From Hermodice carunculata (Eukaryota; Annelida; Polychaeta; Eunicida; Amphinomidae): a stretch of DNA of 64,000 nucleotides. Of the stretch, positions 30,460-41,668 are shown piece after piece (the stretch's first letter is position 1; every line of letters starts with the position of its first letter). The position numbers were made by a program, and so were the translations under genes. The DNA lies in assembly GCA_964020975.1 (NCBI GenBank), contig OZ026619.1, positions 95,154,804-95,218,803 of the forward strand. Reading direction: 5' to 3'. The notes under the pieces were generated by a model, which worked only from the letters and a program-made list of their open reading frames with translations, was not told the origin of the DNA and did no database searches.

Positions 30460-31556
30460 AGTTTTGCATTGCCTTTTCCCACGTTCAGGCCAGTGGAGCT
30501 CTAGATCGACGCATTCGAAGTGGCGTGCGGCAAGTTGATGCAGGAGCTGCCAGAGAACGAAAAATCTGCCAAAATGTCTGATTTTGTGGGCGGTCTTACT
30601 TTATCTCAACTAACGGATAAGTTAGAGAGAGAGAATGCGGCGTCAGAGAATATTCCGCCTGAAGACTGGAACATTCTTGTGGACGATTTCACGCTTTCAT
30701 AAGTCATGGACTTGTTTGAAGATCGAGTTTATTTTGGAAATTTGACTTTTTTGAACCCGAAACTTTTGACTTTGAGTCTTATGACCAGGATCAAGATTTG
30801 AAAGATGAGCCAAAACTGAGTGAAAAGACACGTAGATTTGCATCTCCAAAGGAATCAAAAGATTTCGAGGCCTTGCATCGCGCCATGTAAAGCAGACATA
30901 CACGGAAACAAACAACATGGTGCGTAAGAGCATTCACTGACTGGCGAAATGAAAGGGAGCACCGTTTTGTATACCTTGGCATTGGCGAACCTGTCCCAGA
31001 ACTTTCAACAATGAGTGCTCAAGAATTGGATAGATTTTTTTATCATCTTTTGTGTTGGAAGCGCGACGTCAGGATGGCAGTAATTACACATCAAGGAGTC
31101 TTGACAATCTCACGTGCGGGATTCTACTTCATTTGCGGGAGATCGGCAAAGCTGATATGAATATTTTAGATGAGAAGGACCACAGATTCATCAACTTTCG
31201 AAAGACCCTTGAAGCCAGGATGAGACAACTGCATAGTGAAGGTCATACAGGCGGCCAAAAGAAAGCAGAGCCCATAACCCCACAAAAAGAAGAGATTTTG
31301 TGGAAAAAATGACTATTTGGTGAACACAACGCTAAAGCCATCTTGAATACCGTCTTCTTTTATAATAATTGCAAACTCTTTGGTTTGAGGGGAATGGATG
31401 AGCATCGGAGTTTGCAGTGTGATCAAATTCGTGTTGGAGAAGATATCTCGGGCTATGGCTATTTTGTGGAATTTACCGGCAGGTCTAACAAGTCTTTACA
31501 TTGGGGAATAATTTGCAAGAAAGCATTCACACACTTCAGCAATTCTGGCAAATAGA
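30460..31556 (+). pseudogene. Crypton/DUF3504 (KIAA1958/ZMYM-like) tyrosine-recombinase-derived pseudogene
   Basis: The plus-strand translation contains a run typical of DUF3504/Crypton-derived proteins: EARRQDGSNYTSRSLDNLTC (about 31,050), GILLHLREIGKADM, FINFRKTLEARMRQLHSEG, ITPQKEEILWKK, NTVFFYNNCKLFGLRGMDEH and GYGYFVEFTGRSNKS. In this family the region is the core of a tyrosine-recombinase fold descended from Crypton transposons. Upstream, a 60-codon frame (30,520-30,702) with acidic MSDFVGGLTLSQLTDKLERE may be its amino end. Several stops and frame changes lie between the pieces (for example TGA at 31,310), and the right part is lost at the R1 repeat. Whether it was a transposon or a domesticated gene cannot be told. 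Confidence 0.65.
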
Positions 31557-34345
31557 GAAAATACGAATGGAAGAAAGAACCTTTCAAAGGAGAAGATCAA
31601 GCAGGTGTTGAACAAGAGGGTTGTGTGAACAGCCCATGCTCAGCTGACCTAGAGATTTATCACATTTGGGGTTCTGTGAACTTGAGATAGGACAGAATAG
31701 GTAGAGACTTATCAAAGGTACACCTCTACCAAGTTTGACATAGTAATCAACAGGAAAGGTACATTTACTGAGAGCACCCAAATTTAAAAAAAAAAAAAAA
31801 AAAAAAACAAAAACATTAAAAATAAAAAAAATCCATGGCAGTGCCACCTGGTGAAAAACTTTGTTTGCCTGTTTCACAAGGAAATATCCACACAGTTTCA
31901 GCTTAATCTGAGTGGCGGTTATGGAGAAGTTGAAAATAGCGAAAACACACAAAAAATCATTAAAGAATAGAACATAATTGTAGCACCACCTGGTGAACAA
32001 ATTAAGAACTAGGAGTCCCCAAGAGTGTTGCTGTGTGACATCAAAGCAGTTAAGTGCGTGGTTTTGGAGAAGATTTTTTAGGATTTGTCCTCCCCCCCCA
32101 ATTAAAAATCCCCAAATCATTGGTGCATGAACATTTGAACATACTTGGTAGAGACACACCCAAGGTACATTGCTACCTAGTTTGAAGTCAATCTGGATGA
32201 CGACACACCCAAGGTACATTGCTACCTAGTTTGAAGTCAATCTGGATGACGGTTTCTTCGGGGAAGCCCAAAATGTGAATTGGCATTAGAATGCCTATTG
32301 ACTTACAGAGTAATCAATAGAAAAGCTGCATGAACCAATAAGTACCCAATTTGAAAAAAAATCGTTAAAAATCAGAAATCCATAGCAGTGACACCTAGTG
32401 AACAACTTTGTTTGACCTTTCCACAAACAACATATCCACCAAGTTTCAGCTCAATCTGAGTGATGGTTCTGGAGAAGTCAAAAATAGCAAAAACACACAA
32501 AAAAATCATTAAAAAATTGCAGCGCTACCTGGTGAACAAATTATGAACTAGGAGTGTTACGGTGTGATATCAAAACAATTGGGTGAGTGGTTTCGGAGAA
32601 GATTTTTTTAAAGGTTTGCCCCCAAAAAACCCCCAAAAAATCATAAACAAGTGGGCTGCGTGAACAGCCTATGCTCAGCTGATCTAGAGATTCATCACAC
32701 TTGTGGTTCTGTGAACTTGGGACAGGATCAAGGTCACCCATGTACTGAGTAAGTGTGAGCTTTATGGAAAAACACTAACAAGTGCAACATCAAAGTCCCA
32801 GTCCAGGTAATTGGGAAGAGTAAAATTGATGTATGTTGCACTGTGACCCCAGAAATGAGGTCAAGGTCATTCATTTACTGTCGAAGCATCTTTTACATAG
32901 AGAAACATTAATATGTGCAACATCAAGGTCCTGACTAAAAATGCATCTCAAGTGATGAAGTGAACAGTAAATTCATGTCAGTTGTTCTGTGACCTTGGGA
33001 ATGAGGTCAAGGTCCAAAAATGACTAGAGCTTGACCATTTGCACAAAATAAGTAGACAATTATCAAATGTACATCCCTACCAAGTTTGAGACAAATCTGG
33101 CCAAAATTATTTAAGTTATCACCAATAAAAGAAATTCCCATGTCATACTTTACTATTAAAACTTTTAAAAAGATTTTCCAGACCCCCCCCCAAAAAAAAA
33201 TCCAAAAAGAACTGGAGCATGACCATTGGAACAAACTTTGTAGCGACTCACCCAAGGTACGTTGCCACAAAGTTTGAAGCTAATCTGACCCACAGTTTCT
33301 TCTAAGAAGTCCAACATATAAATAAGCATTAGAATGACTATTGACTTGCATTGTAATTAATAGGAAAGGTGGATTTATAAAGAAGTACCCAATTGAAAAA
33401 ATCGTTAAGAATCAGGAATCCACAGCAGTGCCACCTAGTAAAGAATTTTGTTAGACCCATCCACAAAGAACATATCCACCAAGTTTCAGCTTAATCTGAG
33501 TGACGGTTCTGGAGAAGTCAAAAATAGTAAAAACACACAAAAAATCATAAAAAAAGAAGAAAAATTGCAGTGCCATCTTGTTAACAAATTAAGAACCAGG
33601 AGTCTCTAGGAGTGTCCCTATGTGATTTTAAAGCAATTGGGTAAACGGTTTTGAAAGAAAATTTTTTAAGATTTGCTCCCCCCCCCAAAAAAAAATCTTT
33701 AAAAAATCCAAAAATCACTGGAGCATGACCATTTGAACCAAACTGGTAGAAATTCACCTAAGGTATATTGCCACCGAGTTTGAAGTCAATCTGGATGATG
33801 GTTTTGCAGAAGTTGAAAATGTGAATTCCCATAACAATGCCCATTGACTTGTATAGTAATGAACGGGGAAGTTGCATTAACCGATAAGTACCTCAATTGA
33901 AAAAACCATTAAAAATCAGGAATCCATAGCAGTGACACCTAGTGAACAACTTTGTTTGACCCTGTCATAAGGAACATATCCACCAAGTTTCAGCTTAATC
34001 TGAGTGACGGTTCTAGAGAAGTTGAAAATAGCAAAAACAGACAAAAAAATCATAAAAAAAAAATAGAAAAAATTTGCAGCGCCACCTGGGAAATAATTTA
34101 GAACGAGAACTCCCTAGGCGTGTTCCTATGTGATATCAAAGCAGTTGGGTGAGCGGTTTCAGAGAAGATTTTTTAAGATTTGCCCCAAAAAAGAACCCCA
34201 AAAATTAATAAAAAAAATACAAAAATCATTGCAGCATGACTATTTGAACATACTTTGTAGAGAGCCACCCAAGGTACATTCCCGCCAAGTTTGAAGTAAA
34301 TCTGGGTGATGCTTTTAGAGAAGAAGTCGAAAATGTGAATTGTGT

Positions 34346-35265
34346 ACGGACGTCTCTAGTATAATACACTTCTGTAGAAAAACATTACCCATATCTATAA
34401 ATATCAAATGCAACAATGACAGCAAAGAGATTTCAGAGTCACCAAAGCATCAACGTTCATCTTCCAATGCCAATGTGAAGAAACAAATTTCACTCCGGAC
34501 TTGAGACAGGCAGTCACCCACCAAAGGTAACTAGTGGTTTTAAACCGGTCCTCTCAACCTTTGAAATATTCTTCATTCAATACAGACTATTGTGTTTCCA
34601 ATGTGTACAGGCCCAACCACTCAAAATCCAAATTCTATCACTTCTGTCAAAAATAAAAAGAGAACTGGTAGGCCTATCACTTTTTTTGTTCTTTTGACTA
34701 GTTCGTCAGCTGAGTTTATAGCAAAAGAAGAAAGTATGCCTATATCGTTTTTGTAATATACTTATGAATCTGGAACATTATCTAATTAATAAGTTATGTG
34801 ATTGAATCACTGTTATAGAGTATCAAATGCAAGGAGCAGACCTCTACAAGACCCTCACTATACAATTGAAGTTCTACAGTCAGACGTCTCGACTATGATA
34901 CACTTATGTGGAAAAACATGACCCAAATTCATAAATATCAAACCCAACAATGACAGCAAAGAGATTCCAGAGTTACCAAAGCATCAACATTCATCTTCCA
35001 ATACCCATGTGAAGAAACAAATTTCACCCCAACTTGAGACAGGCAGTCAACCACAAAATGTAACTGGTGGTTTTAAACCGGCCCTCTCAATCTTTGAAAT
35101 ATTCTTCATTAAAAACAGGCTATAGTGTTTCCAGTATGTATAGGCCCAACCACTCAAAATCTAAATTTTATCACTTCTGCCACAAATAAAAAGAGAATTG
35201 GTAGGCCTATCACTTTTTTGGTTCTTCTCAGTAGTTCGTCAGTTGAGTTAGCAAAAGTAGAAAGT
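34346..35265. repeat. Direct duplication of about 390 bp inside the R1 copy
   Basis: 34,346-34,735 and about 34,880-35,265 are alike at roughly 88-90%. Both contain ACAATGACAGCAAAGAGATT, CATCAACRTTCATCTTCCAA, GTGGTTTTAAACCGG and AGGCCCAACCACTCAAAATC. They are separated by about 145 bp. The block does not match other R1 copies, so it is an insertion or an internal module of this copy. Confidence 0.8.
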
Positions 35266-35389
35266 AGTTCCATCCTACCCAAGCCACATCCCCACAAAGT
35301 TTGAAGAGAATCTGGCCGACAATTTTTGAGAAGAAGTCCAAAAATGTGAATTGACTTTGGACAGAAGACAGACGACGGACCTTCCAAAA

Positions 35390-35419
35390 AGCTCAGCTGA
35401 CTGACAAGTCAGCTGAGCT
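35390..35419 (-). repeat. Perfect 13-bp terminal hairpin of R1
   Basis: AGCTCAGCTGACT, loop GACA, AGTCAGCTGAGCT: a perfect 13-bp stem with a 4-nt loop at the 5' end of the minus-strand R1 copy. A collapsed version (AGCTCAGCTGAGCT) marks the start of the plus-strand copy at 54,332, and half of it appears at 16,325. Confidence 0.9.
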
Positions 35420-35429
35420 AAAAAGTGGA

Positions 35430-36540
35430 AAAATCACTGGAATATTTAAATGCAAGATATAAAGTAGGAATCCATGGAAAGAAAATGATTTAAAATTGCC
35501 AAACAACAAACAGATGACAATCAATCAACTGAAGATCAAGCACTGAAAAGTGTCTCTTGAAAATTAGCTTAGGAGACGAATATAACAAATTTATTGGACA
35601 GTAGGAAGAGAAGGGCTATGTGAAAAAAAAATCATACCTGAACAAAAACAAAATACAAAGTAGTATCTACCACACTTCTAAGTGGTAAAGGAGGACCGAG
35701 CTACAGCTTAGGTGTGCATTGTGTTTGATGATGTGGCAAAATCCCGGGGACAAAATTCATCAGGGACGAAAGTTACACCAAGACTTAGTAAATGTCATAA
35801 TGCTGTTCAGGAAAAAAAACAGTGGCCTTGGTCTGTCACATCAGTGAAATGTATTTACAAATCAATATAGAGCACAAATTAAGATAGATCGTATCATCAC
35901 TTCTTGTCGCGTGATCTGGATCAAACACAAAATCATGATGTGTATGAGCTCCATAGAGTCGTATTTGGGGTCAACATATCACCTTTCCTGGCCCAGTTCA
36001 TCACACAGGAAAATTCCAAACAACACAAGCGAGAGCCCCTATGGCTTCAGAAACAGTTCTTAATGCCACAAACATGGACGACTCCATGGATTCCATTGAT
36101 AGGGTAGAAGATAGACTGAGACTTTACAGTGAATTAAAAGACCTGTGGTGCGCTGCAGGTATGGAAGCCCCAAAATGGCTTTCAAACTCTGAAACAGTAT
36201 TAGCTGCAATCCCGCCAGAGAATAGATCAGCAGAAATGCACCTGGAAGAAAGTGAACCTCCATCAGTTAAGACCGTAGGAGTGCTCTATGTAATTGGGTT
36301 GTCCGGATGTCTGGATGTGCACATTCTCCTTACCACGATATCTACAGAATGCCTCCATGTTTTTTGCTCAAATTTGGCAATATGCTTATCTTACCTGGCA
36401 AGATGAACTAAGTAGATTTTGGTGTCACCATGACGTATTTTGTGCAACTGGTAGCCTAATTACATGCTCATTAGGGTGGACCCTTCAGTCAACGCTTTGC
36501 ATTGAAGCTATGTCTAATTTTCAGTCTAACAGCACTTGAA
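35430..36540 (+). mobile_element. BEL/Pao retrotransposon fossil: reverse transcriptase region
   Basis: The plus-strand translation holds BEL/Pao RT features: a KTKYKVVSTTL segment upstream, VYELHRVVFGVNISPFLAQF, NMDDSMDSIDRVED (the family's DDS active-site box) and LYSELKDLWCAAGMEAPKWL. It begins immediately beside the R1 terminal hairpin at 35,419 and fades out before 36,540. Broken in several places. It is on the same strand as the gag/protease fossil at 24.5-30.1 kb and may derive from the same insertion, but that cannot be proved here. Confidence 0.75.
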
Positions 36541-36579
36541 AAATGCTCATATAGTGCCCTCAGTATAGTATAGATACAT

Positions 36580-36900
36580 GCCCTCATGACCTTGACCTTT
36601 GACCTCAAGGTCACCCGTAAGCCTTCCTCACTAAAGTGTTTCCTCGAGCCACGTTTTAATCAAGTGTGATGAATTTCTCTCAAATCCTTCTACATGCTGC
36701 ATGGAACACATTTTTTCAAACAGCCCCGTGACCTTTGACCTCAGGATCACTTGTGACAAGTCAAAAGTGAACTCTCCTCTAGAAACATAAAATGTCTAAA
36801 TTTAATGAACTTCTATCAAATGCTCAAGAGATACTGCACAGAGACAGATTGACACTGCTATGCCCCTGTGACATTGACCTTTGACCTTAACGTCATGAGA
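36580..36900 (+). repeat. Dispersed GACCTTTGACC-type repeat with three perfect DR1 motifs
   Basis: TGACCTTTGACCT occurs exactly at 36,593, 36,729 and 36,875, about 140 bp apart. Each sits within a unit that reads CCTGTGACCTTTGACCTCA or similar; at 36,600 TGACCTCAAGGTCA adds an inverted half-site. The period suggests three diverged copies of a roughly 140-bp unit. Confidence 0.7.
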
Positions 36901-37200
36901 AGCATTATGTAGCAAAGACCTGTATTAATCAGGCATGTCACTCAGAAATTTCAAAATAAGTGAATTTGCGCAAGGGCTAACCCCCAACAACTAAAATTTT
37001 TCAAGATAATAGCAAATTCTGAATTCTTGGACTGAGATCACAACTCTTTGTTTTCATACATTTTCAGAAAAAAAAGTGAATTATTGCTGATAAGTGAATG
37101 AATGACATGCCTGATTAATACAAAGCAAGTTGGATGAACTTGCTTTGAATTGTTCTGGAGAAACTGCATTAATGTCAATTTTAGTTGGGAGTGAAAGTAC

Positions 37201-37760
37201 ATTTTGTTCAAATTAAGGACATTTCTTTAAACTCTTTTTGAGTTTTACATAACTTGGCAAAAATGTTTTTGCTCAAATTAAGGACATTTCCTTAAATTTT
37301 GTTCTATTTTTACCACACTTGGCAAAATCAGTTTTATCCAGATTAAGGAAATTTCCTTAAGATATTTTTTGAGTTATACATAACTTGGTAAAAGTGAGTT
37401 TTTTCCACCAAATTAAGGAAATCTCCTACATTTTTGTTCAAACATTTCATTAAACTCTTTTGGGGTTTACATAACTTGGCAAAAATATGTTTTTGCTCAG
37501 ATTAAGGATATTTCCTCAAATTTTGTTTTCTTTTTACCACACTGGTAAATTCACAGTTTTATCCAGATTAAGGAAATTTCCTCAAAATATTTTTGAGTTT
37601 TAATTAACTTGGCAAAAGTGAGTGTTTGCCCAAATTAAGGAAATTTCCTCAATTTATTTTCTACTATTAAAGCACTTGGTAAAATCAGCTTTTTGACCAA
37701 ATTAAGGAAATTTCCTAACTTTGTTTTATAGTTTTTTTAAGTACTGAGTAAAATCACAAT
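37201..37760 (+). repeat. About 66-bp tandem repeat, eight copies, with palindromic core
   Basis: The marker ATTAAGG starts at 37,212, 37,278, 37,342, 37,412, 37,501, 37,567, 37,634 and 37,701. Each unit carries a core close to TTAAGGAAATTTCCTTAA, an 18-bp perfect palindrome, plus ACTTGGCAAAA and a TTTTGAGTTTTA segment. Confidence 0.88.
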
Positions 37761-37973
37761 TTTTTTAGTTTTATACAACTCCACAAAAGTATATTTTTGC
37801 TCACCTTCATGAGATTTCCTATATATTTTTTCAGTTTTTCAGCATAAGAAGGTAGAATTTTCAAATTTGTATACATGGAAAACTAGAAAATCAGTACAAT
37901 AAATTGTTGAAATTCTGTATAAAAAGGGGTAAAAGTTTTGGGAAATTACCTTTCCAATATGGAAAGTGTTATA

Positions 37974-38104
<131 letters not shown>

Positions 38105-38439
38105 TGTATTCCTATATTATCGAGGACTTCGCCTTGACTGCACACCAACGTCACGAGGACTTAGAAGCGATGGGAGGACTTGCACACGGGTCCTCACAAA
38201 GAAAATGCTTCTAGTGAATACCCTTGGCCCAATGCGGTGTTTGAAGTGGGTCCTCGCAAATCCGTGACATCTTCATAGTGTGCAAAAGAGTGCATAGTCC
38301 TCTTTTGTGCAGCCACCTGTGACATCGTTTCTCGTCAAGCTGGTAGCGCCATCTACAATAGAATTATTGGGATGTGACAAAATCATGCACACTCTCTTGC
38401 CCAATCGAATCGCAGGAAACTTTTGGCCAATCAGAGACA

Positions 38440-38532
38440 AGAGCTGAAAAGAGGCGCCATTTTTTTTGATACTTTTGTCGGCCATGTTGGAGAACTTCCA
38501 GAAGATAGATAGATAGAAGACATCAAACGAGG
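38440..38532 (+). promoter_or_regulatory. Possible promoter and first exon ending in a GTAAGT donor
   Basis: Two YY1-like motifs (GGCGCCATTTT at about 38,453 and GGCCATGTTGG at 38,480) are followed by a short leader and a strong 5' splice site, GAG|GTAAGT, at about 38,531. The arrangement resembles a non-coding first exon of a housekeeping gene. The exon it would join is unknown; the acceptor at 58,449 is one candidate, about 20 kb away. Speculative. Confidence 0.25.
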
Positions 38533-40837
38533 TAAGTGTATGACACAGAAGCTCATTTTACGAAACAGAGGTGGCAGATCTTTAGAGTTGAGCATAAGAT
38601 CACGTTGTGGAACACAAATAGTCCACAACGGTTAGTGCAAAAAAGGTATTTTGCTGTAGACCAGCTGGAGCCTGGGGCTGGGCTTGGGGATTTGTCATTT
38701 GATACTGGTTGTGTCACTGTCAGTGATTCAGGCAATCAGCATTCAGTGGTCCTCTTCTCTTGACTTCAAATTTATCCAGTAAGCACAATGATGCTATCTG
38801 TTTGGCGTGGCGTGAGGCTTACTCAGGAATTCGGCCTTATTTCCCCGCATAATTCTGAATAATTAGCACCTGACAGTGAAATTACGCAAGATGAACATCA
38901 AACTTCAGGAAGATCGTTATTCTTCTAAGTTATAGCGATGTGATCATTTAACATTAAGTTTGCGAATTGCGTCACGTAGTTTTGGCGCTGTATTATTGTT
39001 ATTGAATGATTGAGTTTATTTAGGTTCATGTGGCGATGTAGCCCAATATCTGAGGCATCAATAATGTTGTTTTCAGATGGGCACCATCTCCGCCTCATCA
39101 AGGGTAACGTGTTTCACGATCATCTCTGACCTCATTCCCTACCTGTGATTTACCAAATGAAATTAATCCAATTTCCTCATAATGCATATGTTGCTTGTGT
39201 ATCCTCTTATGTGTATAATACACTTCCATGGAATAAACATTAATCCTGTGTGTGAAAATTATTTCAGTCCGATTCAAGAAGGCCGCCCTCAGATTCGAGG
39301 TGGTGCATTTGTCATGTGATCGTGGGTCGAAAATAACACTTGTGGCATGCATTCACGTGCATGGAATAGTGCACCAGTAGATTTGTCAGAACATGCGCAC
39401 AAACGTATATCGCAGACCACCGCCGATGGACTGCAATTTCCGAATGAAAACATGGATTACTATAGTATGCTCCAGCAATTACCATAGATACATCGGAGGT
39501 AAAAATGTTTTGGACACAGAATCAACATAGCATTAAATATTGATGAAGTGATGCATATTTATTATGTTATCAAACACTCTGTTGTGGCATGCAAGTCAAA
39601 ACCATTGCCCTTGCTGAGGCGGAGAGCCGTCCATATTTGACATAGCAGATCGATGCCTTATACTGGGGCTAGTGGCGTTAGTGAAATATACGGGTATTTG
39701 ATTTGTTGCCACAAAAAATGGCCACTCGCACAGCATAAGATTCTTAACTTGGTTTAAGTATTTTTCACTATTCCTTGGGAGGTGAAGATATGCCGGTATC
39801 TCCCGAAATATGGCAGTAGATATTACTGAAATTTGCCTGACTCTACTTTTCACATTCGCAAACTTTCTGGAATTAAAATCTCCATTCTTGTTGACCTCAA
39901 CACTGAAATAGACAAACTGGAAATTTTTGTAATATTGACCTCAACACTGAAATAGAAAAAAACTCGAAAATTTTGTAATATTAAATCGCCATTTGGCTTG
40001 CTCCTTTCCACTTCTGGTTTGGCCTATGTCCACGTAAGCAGTTATTCCAAAATGAGAAATATGAAAGGAGGAAACGAAAGGAACACTATCGATTTGGTGA
40101 GGGGTATCGTCATACCCCCAGCGATGTATAATCTTGGTTTCCTGGCTCTGCACTCATATTATAGGCCTATTATTTTTTTTATCCTTCATTTTTCCTCAGT
40201 AAATTTAACTATAAAAACAAATGCGTGAAGTTTTGGAGCCGTAATTTACAGGCCTAATTGTCAATATTCCCAATATCTGCTGATATTCATAACTGTTAAT
40301 ATCAAGCTGTATAAGAATTTTATATCAAAGCAATGATGAAACGCTCAATTATAGGCCTATGTGTGAAAAAATTAGGTTGTCGTGGGCTCCAGTAAGTATT
40401 TAAAAAAATTTTAATTAGGCCTATGTTTGGTATAAATAATCACGCGATATTTCTGAATGGCCATGCCAGGGCAACTTACCATCTCCAACCCAGAATTTGA
40501 CTGTTGTATATTTAGGTACATGCAAATAGTATAGGCTGTATGCCTACTGTATTGTGGCAGTGTACAAAAGCAGTAGTCTATACCGTTGGCATTTTACTTG
40601 GGAAATTGAACAGTTTAACATGGATCCCAAATTATTACTTCTGACATATCCTGTTCAGTGTATGAATAATTATAAAGTAGGTCTACATATTCAAAGTATG
40701 TGTATCCTTTTATATCAAAGGCCTATAATTTTCCGCTCCTTTTCTCTTTAATTTATAGGCCTACACACACATATATATATATATATATATATGTGTATGT
40801 GTGATGATAATAGGGATACGATTACACATGATTTTCG
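38533..40837. other. Intergenic or intronic, no gene recognised
   Basis: AT-rich with repeated TATAGGCCTAT-like motifs (for example near 40,158, 40,350, 40,420 and 40,755). An alternating purine-pyrimidine palindrome, ACACACAT..(AT)n..ATGTGTATGTG, lies at about 40,764-40,801. No coding signal. Confidence 0.45.
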
Positions 40838-41668
40838 CTAGACATGGAGAAGTCCTTCCCTCAGGTTGTTTTGTCCGTATTTGCGGTAAAAATGGCATGC
40901 GCCAAGGCACAGAGTAAGTGTTACCGTGGAGGGAAAGATTTTGCTCTCACTGTTTGGGACATGCAGCGCCTTCTATCGAGGGAAAAATTAGTACCCTGCT
41001 AATATTGGAACCATTGAGGTATTTCCCTTGATCGTGATGTAATTTTTGCAATGACCGCTTCCACAGTCCGTGTTGTCGTCCAGGGTGAATCACAAGTATT
41101 CATTTCTTGTGATGGATTTGGATACGATTATTGCTGCTGCCACTAAATAAGCTGGCTATTCTCATGTGCGAGACACACAGAAAACGGGTCATGAAAGAAT
41201 ATTTAAAGAGAAAGGACGTATTTTGCTGTGCACCGTCACCAACTGGTATAGGCAAATCATTCACGTATGGATGATGCAGCAGGCTGAGCCTGAGTAGCAC
41301 TTTGGGCTGCATCAAATAGTAGACAATTATCCCCAGAACTGAGAACAATTTTACTTGTAATAAGTTTACAGTCACTTATGCCTGCCCAGGAAGATAAAAT
41401 ACAAGGGGCAGTATATTTAGATCCAAATTCTCAAAGAATGACGAAGAATTTGAAATTGGATGCGCAGGAGTTCCCACCATCCGGCAGAAAACAAAGTTCA
41501 AAGCATGCACCAGCGCCATCCAGTGTCTATCAGTGTCAAATTAACAGTGAGAGCCAAGTCCTTCCCTCCCGGGTAACAGTTACTCTGAGCCTTCAGCACA
41601 TTTGACTTTTTCTGACCGCAAATTTATACGGACAAAACAACCTGAGGTAAGGACTTCTCCTAGTCTAG
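40838..41668. mobile_element. Non-autonomous DNA element with long (about 150 bp) terminal inverted repeats
   Basis: The left end CTAGACATGGAGAAGTCCTT and the following CCTCAGGTTGTTTTGTCCGT are matched in inverse at the right end (ACGGACAAAACAACCTGAGG, GGACTTCTCCTAGTCTAG). Similarity continues inward for about 150 bp through CTCTCACTGTT. The interior (about 40,990-41,510) shows no transposase. Total length is about 831 bp. Superfamily unknown; no target duplication identified. Confidence 0.72.

Larger units (their letters stand above)
31612..35419 (-). repeat. R1 repeat family, longest copy, with both terminal hairpins
   Basis: On the minus strand the 5' end is a perfect 13-bp hairpin at 35,390-35,419. 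About six diverged units of 550-570 bp follow, and the 3' end near 31,612-31,640 has the family hairpin GGGCTGT..ACAACCC and then TCTTGTT. A second, internal 3'-like end lies at about 32,650 (AACAAGTGGGCTGCG on the plus strand), so two elements may be joined in tandem. Foreign sequence at 34,346-35,265 interrupts the units. No open reading frame of note. Confidence 0.72.

Noticed and set aside
31612-35419. R1 as a classical Helitron
   Set aside because: It has hairpins at its ends, but the last bases (TCTTGTT) do not give CTRR, so I leave the class open.
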